Assembly (NCBI RefSeq): GCF_001620365.2
Contig: NZ_LQMT02000034.1
Location: 161,592 to 225,591 of the forward strand
DNA length: 64,000 nt
Direction of reading: 5' to 3'
DNA from: Amycolatopsis keratiniphila subsp. keratiniphila
Lineage (GTDB): Bacteria > Actinomycetota > Actinomycetes > Mycobacteriales > Pseudonocardiaceae
How positions within the stretch are numbered: the first letter of the stretch is position 1; each line of letters begins with the position of its first letter. Under the pieces are notes generated by a model. It had not been told where the DNA came from, searched no databases, and saw only the letters and a list, made by a program, of their open reading frames with translations. This document shows, in pieces, positions 59,010 to 64,000 of this stretch. The position numbers and the translations under genes are program-made.

Positions 59010-59678
59010 ATGGAGATGCCCGGCTTCGATCTGGCGTGGCGCGGTTTCAATCGCGCGCAGGTCCGGGAATTCGTCCGCGAGGTGGAAGCCGAACTACGAC
59101 GAGTGGAAGCCGAACGCGACGACGCGATCCGCCGTGGACAAGCTCTCGCCGGCGAGCTCGCCGCCACACAAGAGGAAAATCGCGAACTGAAGGCCAGCGT
59201 CGACCGGATCAGCCGCGTGCCGATCGCGCCGGACGCGTTGCAGGAGCGCTCGCGCCGGATGCTCGAACTCACCCGCGAGGAAGCCGACGACATCGCCGCG
59301 CGAGCCGCCGAAGAAGCCGCGAAGGCCGAAGAAGAACGGAAGCGGGTCGCCGAAGACTTCGAGCGCGCCATGACGCTGCGCCGCGCGGAGGCGATGCGCG
59401 CGCTCGCCGCGCGGGACGAAGCCGCGCAGGCGAAGGCGCGGAAATTGCTCGACGACGCCGCAGCGGAGGGCGAGCGCCTGGTCGCCGAAGCGCGACAGAA
59501 GGCCGATGTGGCCCTCCGCCTGCGCGACGACGTGCTGAAACAGCTGGTCGGTTGCCGCGAACTGCTCACCGAAGCCGGTCTGGTGCTGGCCGTGCCGGAC
59601 TCACCGAAGCCCGAAGTGCCCGTTCAGCGCCGGAGCAGGCCCGAAGCCCGCACCGGCACCGAAGCCGCCGCCACCTGA
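59010..59678 (+). CDS. DivIVA-like coiled-coil protein
   Basis: 222 residues from ATG 59010 behind GGAGGTGACC. FDLAWRGFNRAQVREFVREV is a DivIVA/Wag31-type N-terminal membrane-binding motif, and residues 22-180 form long coiled coils (EAELRRVEAERDDAIRRGQA and so on). A proline-rich tail follows. Shorter than Wag31. It may organise a pole or hyphal site. Confidence 0.82.
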   Translation: MEMPGFDLAWRGFNRAQVREFVREVEAELRRVEAERDDAIRRGQALAGELAATQEENRELKASVDRISRVPIAPDALQERSRRMLELTREEADDIAARAAEEAAKAEEERKRVAEDFERAMTLRRAEAMRALAARDEAAQAKARKLLDDAAAEGERLVAEARQKADVALRLRDDVLKQLVGCRELLTEAGLVLAVPDSPKPEVPVQRRSRPEARTGTEAAAT

Positions 59679-60041
59679 CTAAGCGTTGTCGCCGGACGAG
59701 AAGACCACCGGCCGGATCTCCATCGCGTTGACATGCGCGTCCGGGATCTGGCCCGCGATCTCGATCGCCCGCTCCTTGCTGTCGCATTCGACCAGGTAGA
59801 AGCCGGCCAGGTACTCCTTCGACTCCGCGAACGGACCGTCGGTGACCACCGGGACGCCGTCACGCACCCGGACCACCGTGCTCTCCTTCGGCTCCGCCAG
59901 CGCCTGCGTCCCGAGCAGCTCGCCGCTCTCGGTGAGCTTCTTCATGAAAGGGTCGATGCGGGCGACCACCTCGTTGCGCTCCTCTTCGGGGAGGGCGTCC
60001 CAGGCGGTGGGGTTCATCGTGATCATGATCATGTACTTCAT
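59679..60041 (-). CDS. YciI-family protein
   Basis: 120 residues from ATG 60041. MKYMIMITMNPTAWDALPEE and VVTDGPFAESKEYLAGFYLV are the typical DGPF/YciI signature with Asp in the putative active site. DAHVNAMEIRPV closes the fold. These dimeric ferredoxin-like proteins are often encoded near ECF sigma factors; function unknown. It abuts the DivIVA-like gene convergently. Confidence 0.9.
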   Translation of the reverse strand: MKYMIMITMNPTAWDALPEEERNEVVARIDPFMKKLTESGELLGTQALAEPKESTVVRVRDGVPVVTDGPFAESKEYLAGFYLVECDSKERAIEIAGQIPDAHVNAMEIRPVVFSSGDNA

Positions 60042-60150
60042 CGGTGTTCCTCCTGGTCGTGCGGCCGGCGCCCGGCCGCTCACGCAGGAGTCGGAGCGGC
60101 CGGATCGTCCTCGACATCCTGGCACCCGCTTCTTTCCGCTCTCCGGCCGC

Positions 60151-60169
60151 ATACGTGGGGAGGGTATAG
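60151..60169. promoter_or_regulatory. CsoR-like operator upstream of csoR
   Basis: atacgtggggagggtatag: G-rich pseudo-palindrome flanked by ATA/TAT, 41 nt before the csoR start. Resembles the copper operon operator at 63076, as expected for autoregulation. Confidence 0.5.
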
Positions 60170-60209
60170 TGGGAAGGCGACAGGGAACGACGAGAGAACG
60201 GGTGCGGGA

Positions 60210-60491
60210 ATGACGGGCTACGGCACCGAGCGGGAGGCCTACCTCAAGCGCCTGCGCCGGATCGAGGGGCAGATCCGCGGTTTGCAGCGGATGGTGGAAG
60301 AGGACAAGTACTGCATCGACATCCTGACACAGGTGTCCGCGGCCACGAAGGCGCTGCAGTCGTTCTCCCTCGAACTGCTGGACGAGCACCTCGCCACCTG
60401 CGTGGTCCACGCCGCCGCCGCGGGCGGTGAAGAGGCCGACCTCAAGGTCCGGGAGGCGTCCGACGCCATCGCCCGGCTGGTCCGGTCCTGA
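60210..60491 (+). CDS. csoR: CsoR copper-sensing repressor
   Basis: 93 residues from ATG 60210. The DUF156 four-helix fold begins YLKRLRRIEGQIRGLQRMVE; copper ligands Cys35 (DKYCIDILTQ), His60 and Cys64 (LLDEHLATCVVHA) are present, as in Mycobacterium CsoR. Cu(I) binding releases it from operators. Its last 50 bp overlap the convergent copA gene. Confidence 0.92.
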   Translation: MTGYGTEREAYLKRLRRIEGQIRGLQRMVEEDKYCIDILTQVSAATKALQSFSLELLDEHLATCVVHAAAAGGEEADLKVREASDAIARLVRS

Positions 60492-62670
60492 ACCGTCGCA
60501 GCCGCAGGCTGTTGGTGACGACGAACACCGAGGAGAACGCCATCGCGGCCCCGGCGATCATGGGGTTGAGCAGGCCGAGCGCGGCCAGCGGCAGCGCGGC
60601 GACGTTGTAGGCGAACGCCCAGAACAGGTTGCCCTTGATCGTGCCGAGCGTGCGGCGGGCGAGCCGGATGGCGTCCACGGCCGCGCGCAGGTCGCCGCGC
60701 ACGAGGGTGAGGTCGCCCGCTTCGATGGCGGCGTCGGTCCCGGTCCCCATGGAGAGGCCGAGGTCGGCCTGCGCGAGCGCGGCCGCGTCGTTGACGCCGT
60801 CGCCGACCATGGCGACCACCCGGCCTTCGGCTTGCAGCCGCTTGACGACGTCGACCTTGCCGGCCGGCAGCACCTCCGCGACGACCTCGTCGATCCCCAC
60901 CTCGGCGGCGGCGGCCGCCGCGGCACCGGCGTTGTCCCCGGTCAGCAGGACCGGCCGGAGCCCGAGTGCCTTCAACCCGGCCACGGCCTCGGCCGACGTC
61001 GGCTTGACCGTGTCGGCGACGACGACCACCCCGCGTGCCTCGCCGTCCCAGGCGACGACGACCGCGGTCGCGCCGCGTTCCTCGGCGACCTTCTTGGCCT
61101 GGGTGAACTCGTCGCCGACGGCGATACCGTGCTGGTCGAGGAGTGCGGACCGCCCGGCCAGGACGGTCTTGCCCTCGACCTCGCCGACGACACCCAGGCC
61201 CTCGACGTTGCGGAACCCACCGGCCTGCGGCAGTTCGCCCAGCCGCTCCTCGGCGGCCGCGACGATGGCGCGGGCGATCGGATGCTCGGAATGGTGCTCG
61301 ACCGCCGCGGCCAGGCGCAGGACCTCGGTCTCGTCCTCGCCGAACAGGTCCGTGAGACTCATCTTCCCCGCGGTCACCGTGCCGGTCTTGTCGAGCACGA
61401 CGGTGTCGACCGCGCGAGTGGACTCGAGCACCTCCGGGCCCTTGATGAGGATGCCCAGCTGCGCGCCGCGGCCGGTGCCGACCAGCAGCGCCGTCGGCGT
61501 GGCCAGCCCCAGCGCGCAGGGGCAGGCGATGATCAGGACCGCGACGGCGGCGGTGAAGGCGGCGTCGGCTCCGCTGCCCGCGCCGAGCCAGAAGCCGAGC
61601 GTGCCGACCGCGAGGGCGATCACCACCGGGACGAACACCGCGGACACCCGGTCGGCGAGCCGCTGGACCCGCGCCTTGCCGTTCTGCGCGTCCTCGACCA
61701 GCCGCGCCATCTGCGCGAGCCGCGTGTCGGCGCCGATCCGGGTGGCGCGGACGACGAGCCTGCCGCTCGCGTTGACCGTCCCGCCGACGACGGCGTCCCC
61801 GGCCACCACCTCGACCGGGACGGCCTCACCCGTCAGCATGCTCAGGTCGACGGCCGAGCCGCCGTCGGTCACCACGCCGTCGGTGGCGATCTTCTCCCCC
61901 GGCCGCACGACGAACTCGTCGCCCGTCCTCAGCTCGCCGATCGGGACACGGCTCTCGATGCCGTCCTTCAGGAGCGCGACGTCCTTCGCGCCGAGTTCGA
62001 GCAGTGCCCGCAGCGCGGCGCCGGAGCGGCGCTTGGACCGGGCCTCGAAGTAGCGGCCGGCGAGGAGGAACGTGGTCACCCCGGCGGCGACCTCGAGATA
62101 GACGTTGCCCGCGCCGTGCCCGCGTTCCATGGTCAGCTCGAAGCCGTGGCGCATGCCGGGTGTCCCGGCGGTGCCGAACAGCAGCGCGTACAGCGACCAG
62201 AGCGTGGCGGCGACGACGCCGAGCGAGATCAGGGTGTCCATGGTGGCGGCACCATGGCGGAGGTTCGTCCAGGCCGGGCGGTGGAACGGCCACGCGCCCC
62301 AGGTGACGACCGGCGCGGCCAAGACCAGCGAGACCCACTGCCAGTAGGTGAACTGCCAGGCCGGGACCATCGCCAGCACGATCACGGGCACGGCGAGCAC
62401 GGCGGAAACCACGAGACGGGTTCTCAAGGAGCCGGTCTGCTCCGCGTCTTCGTCGGGCTTGGGCGGCTGGGCCGTGTAGCCGGCGGACTCGACGACGCCG
62501 ACGAGGTCTTCCACCGAGACCGCGGTGGGGAAGTCGACCTGCGCCTTCTCGGTGGCGTAGTTGACCGTGGCGGAGACGCCGTCGACCTTGTTCAGTTTGC
62601 GTTCGACCCGCGCGGCGCAGGACGCGCAGGTCATCCCGCCGATGGCCAGTTCGACCCGCTGGGATGTCAC
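60442..62670 (-). CDS. copA: Copper-translocating P1B-type ATPase
   Basis: 742 residues from GTG 62670. N-terminal HMA domain with GGMTCASC (Cys15, Cys18), then membrane helices, TGEAVPVEV, CPC in ACPCALGLATP, phosphorylation motif DKTGTVT, HPIARAI and GDGVNDAAAL. All catalytic residues are intact. It exports Cu(I). The start overlaps the stop of the His-tailed small protein (GTGA). Four bases of overlap bind copZ, small protein and copA into one operon. Confidence 0.95.
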   Translation of the reverse strand: MTSQRVELAIGGMTCASCAARVERKLNKVDGVSATVNYATEKAQVDFPTAVSVEDLVGVVESAGYTAQPPKPDEDAEQTGSLRTRLVVSAVLAVPVIVLAMVPAWQFTYWQWVSLVLAAPVVTWGAWPFHRPAWTNLRHGAATMDTLISLGVVAATLWSLYALLFGTAGTPGMRHGFELTMERGHGAGNVYLEVAAGVTTFLLAGRYFEARSKRRSGAALRALLELGAKDVALLKDGIESRVPIGELRTGDEFVVRPGEKIATDGVVTDGGSAVDLSMLTGEAVPVEVVAGDAVVGGTVNASGRLVVRATRIGADTRLAQMARLVEDAQNGKARVQRLADRVSAVFVPVVIALAVGTLGFWLGAGSGADAAFTAAVAVLIIACPCALGLATPTALLVGTGRGAQLGILIKGPEVLESTRAVDTVVLDKTGTVTAGKMSLTDLFGEDETEVLRLAAAVEHHSEHPIARAIVAAAEERLGELPQAGGFRNVEGLGVVGEVEGKTVLAGRSALLDQHGIAVGDEFTQAKKVAEERGATAVVVAWDGEARGVVVVADTVKPTSAEAVAGLKALGLRPVLLTGDNAGAAAAAAAEVGIDEVVAEVLPAGKVDVVKRLQAEGRVVAMVGDGVNDAAALAQADLGLSMGTGTDAAIEAGDLTLVRGDLRAAVDAIRLARRTLGTIKGNLFWAFAYNVAALPLAALGLLNPMIAGAAMAFSSVFVVTNSLRLRRFRTGPAGRWRRTPPGP

Positions 62671-62828
62671 GGCGTACCTCCCGGGTGGTGCCCGTGGTGC
62701 TCGCTGGTCGGCGCCGGCGGGGGCGGGTCCTCGTCCAGCGGCCCGACGGCGGAACCGATCGCCCAGGCGACGGCGAACACCGCGACCAGAGCCGCGGCGA
62801 ACGCCGACACCTTGACGGCGGTGCTCAC
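62667..62828 (-). CDS. 53-residue His-tailed membrane protein between copZ and copA
   Basis: Too short for standard ORF cut-offs. GTG 62828 overlaps the copZ stop and its TGA overlaps the copA start, both by 4-nt GTGA junctions. One membrane helix (VSAFAAALVAVFAVAWAIGS) is followed by an acidic-proline linker (LDEDPPPPAP) and an outer tail TSEHHGHHPGG. The four His could bind copper outside the membrane before or after CopA transport. Function is inferred from position. Confidence 0.7.
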   Translation of the reverse strand: MSTAVKVSAFAAALVAVFAVAWAIGSAVGPLDEDPPPPAPTSEHHGHHPGGTP

Positions 62829-63031
62829 GAGACGAGCTGGTAACCGGCCTCGGTGACGGCCGCGTCGACGGCTTGGACGTCCAGCGGTGCTTCGCTGGTG
62901 ACGGTGACCTTGCCGCTGGCGACGTCCACGTTCACGCCGCTGACGCCCGCGATCCCGCTGACCTCTTCGGTGACGGAGGAGGCGCAGTGCCCGCAGGACA
63001 TGCCCTTGACGGTGTAGGTGGTTTCGGCCAT
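62825..63031 (-). CDS. copZ: CopZ copper chaperone (HMA domain)
   Basis: 68 residues from ATG 63031 behind GAGGAG. YTVKGMSCGHCASSVTEEVS has the MxCxxC copper site (Cys13, Cys16), typical length for CopZ. It hands Cu(I) to CopA. First gene of the copper operon. Confidence 0.93.
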   Translation of the reverse strand: MAETTYTVKGMSCGHCASSVTEEVSGIAGVSGVNVDVASGKVTVTSEAPLDVQAVDAAVTEAGYQLVS

Positions 63032-63075
63032 CGGTTCGAACTCCTCTACAGGACAGGTGGAGCGATCACTTCCTT

Positions 63076-63094
63076 TATACCCCGTGGGGGTAGG
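63076..63094. promoter_or_regulatory. CsoR-like operator of copZ operon
   Basis: tataccccgtgggggtagg: TACCCC and GGGGTA halves as in known CsoR operators, 45 nt before the copZ start. It lies between copZ and the divergent cobF gene and could affect both. Confidence 0.6.
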
Positions 63095-63127
63095 GGTGTG
63101 CACAGAGGGTGCGGGGACACTGCGGAA

Positions 63128-63898
63128 ATGAGGAAGATCTCCGCCATCGGCATCGGCGCCGGCGACCCGGACCACCTGACCGTCCAGGCGATCCGGCGGC
63201 TGAACGAGACCGATGTGTTCTTCGTGCTCGACAAGGGCTCGGAAAAGCAGGACCTGGTGGCCCTGCGCCAGGAGATCCTCGACCGCTTCGTCGAGCAGCC
63301 CGGCTACCGCGTCGTGCGGGCGCCGGACCCCGAACGCGACCGTACTCCCGACGACTACCGGAAGGCCGTCTCCGACTGGCACCGGCTCCGCACCGACGTC
63401 TACGAGAACATGATCGCGTCCCTGGGTCCCGACGAGCGGGGCGCGTTCCTCGTCTGGGGTGACCCGGCGCTCTACGACTCGACCCTGACCCTGCTGGACG
63501 CGGTGCTCGACCGGGGGAACGTCGAGTTCGAGTACGACGTCATCCCCGGGGTCAGCAGCGTGGCCACGCTGACCTCACGGCACCGGACCACGATGAACCA
63601 GATCGGCCGGCCGGTGCTCGTCACCACCGGCCGCCGCCTCGAGGCCGGCTGGCCCGCGGACGCCGACGACGTCTTCGTCATGCTGGACGCTGGGTGCACG
63701 TTCTCCCAGTTCGTGGACACGGGCCTGGAGATCTACTGGGGCGCGTACCTCGGCACCCCCGACGAGCTCCTGCTCTCCGGCCCGCTGACCGCGGACCTCG
63801 CCGAAGAAATCCGCTCCGTCCGCGCCTCCGCCCGTTCCCGCAAGGGCTGGATCATGGACATCTACCACCTGCGCCGCCCCGCCCCTTCCCGCATTTAG
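63128..63898 (+). CDS. cobF: Precorrin-6A synthase (deacetylating)
   Basis: 256 residues from ATG 63128. RKISAIGIGAGDPDHLTVQA is the SAM-binding start of the tetrapyrrole methylase family, VLDKGSEKQDLVALRQEI the CobF-specific segment, and FLVWGDPALYDST the second motif. It methylates C1 of precorrin-5 with loss of acetate in aerobic cobalamin synthesis. No other cob gene is in the window, so it is a lone member here. Confidence 0.88.
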   Translation: MRKISAIGIGAGDPDHLTVQAIRRLNETDVFFVLDKGSEKQDLVALRQEILDRFVEQPGYRVVRAPDPERDRTPDDYRKAVSDWHRLRTDVYENMIASLGPDERGAFLVWGDPALYDSTLTLLDAVLDRGNVEFEYDVIPGVSSVATLTSRHRTTMNQIGRPVLVTTGRRLEAGWPADADDVFVMLDAGCTFSQFVDTGLEIYWGAYLGTPDELLLSGPLTADLAEEIRSVRASARSRKGWIMDIYHLRRPAPSRI

Positions 63899-63946
63899 TC
63901 CTCTAAATGCGCTCGGCCGCGCTTCTCGTCACGTGCCTGCCCCCGT

Positions 63947-64000
63947 CACTCGCGTGATCGGAGCCGTGACTCGCGTGATTGGGGGCGGATCTCGCGTGAT
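63947..64000. repeat. ACTCGCGTGAT repeat element, copy 3 (cut by window edge)
   Basis: Three direct copies (63948-63958, 63969-63979 and tctcgcgtgat at 63990-64000) with spacers tcggagccgtg and tgggggcgga. The inverted half presumably lies beyond the window. Same spacing (21 nt) as at 23313. Confidence 0.6.

Noticed and set aside
60427..62856. 809-codon plus-strand open frame
   Set aside because: Antisense of copA; composition (Arg, Gly, Asp, Val, His-rich low complexity) is that of a shadow frame.
1..64000. CRISPR arrays, insertion sequences, tRNA and rRNA genes
   Set aside because: The repeats seen are inverted extragenic elements with irregular numbers of units and no cas genes; no transposase motif, no tRNA cloverleaf or rRNA signature was noticed on reading.

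Overview
The window reads as chromosome of a high-GC, mycelial actinomycete of the Pseudonocardiaceae type, most like Amycolatopsis. Support comes from the very strong G/C bias at third codon positions, frequent GTG and TTG starts, a SigD-type sigma factor, SARP, NB-ARC/TPR and CsoR regulators, and GTTT...GGGTA promoters. The genus is an inference from gene style; no rRNA or tRNA gene is present to confirm it.

Region 1 (1-14815) looks like a conflict or signalling island rich in TIR-type domains. A compact five-gene minus-strand unit (9515 down to 157) encodes a TIR protein, a KGGVGR-variant ATPase fused to a second TIR-like domain, a small winged-helix-like protein, a large protein with two P-loop ATPase modules (the second HerA/DUF87-like), and a large TIR-like protein with a degenerate NTPase core and helical repeats. 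Divergent to it is a SEFIR-NPCBM protein. After an intergenic stretch full of hairpins come a SigD sigma factor with a small membrane partner, and a TIR-NB-ARC-TPR protein.

Region 2 (14782-20740) carries an unknown two-part protein, two tiny membrane or secreted peptides just upstream of an XRE-NB-ARC-TPR regulator, two STAS anti-sigma-factor antagonists and a PucR-type regulator.

Region 3 (about 20.3-49.3 kb) is a coherent stress-type island. Fifteen promoter-like sites fit the sigma-B consensus GNNT-N14-17-GGGTA, and ten of them end 8-10 nt before a start codon, which predicts leaderless mRNAs. The genes they would drive include a STAS protein, a universal stress protein, two YbdK-type glutamate-cysteine-ligase-like enzymes, an ATP-grasp/CocE/esterase operon, a FAD-Rieske oxidoreductase, a haem-oxygenase-like diiron protein, a CDGSH protein with a methyltransferase, DUF4383 and DUF6766 membrane proteins and a hemerythrin. 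They also include a large glycan locus: five glycosyltransferases (three in this class have family 2 or 4 motifs, one is family 9), a polysaccharide pyruvyl transferase, UDP-glucuronate decarboxylase, carbamoyltransferase, sedoheptulose-7-P isomerase, bifunctional HldE-like kinase/adenylyltransferase, SDR and UDP-glucose dehydrogenase. Together these could make UDP-xylose and an activated heptose and attach them to a surface or secreted glycan.

Region 4 (49533-56075) is a candidate azol(in)e RiPP (TOMM) locus: AraC-type regulator, SagB-type dehydrogenase, fused E1-YcaO cyclodehydratase, SARP regulator and HxlR regulator. No convincing precursor peptide is visible.

Region 5 (56192-64000) handles copper and miscellaneous functions: a His-rich membrane protein with a CopC-CopD fusion, a DinB/maleylpyruvate-isomerase-fold protein, a DivIVA-like coiled coil, a YciI protein, csoR with convergent copA, a 53-residue His-tailed membrane protein and copZ under CsoR-like operators, then cobF.

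Almost every long intergenic gap is filled by one of several families of long inverted repeats that recur within the window. No insertion sequence, CRISPR array, rRNA or tRNA gene was seen.
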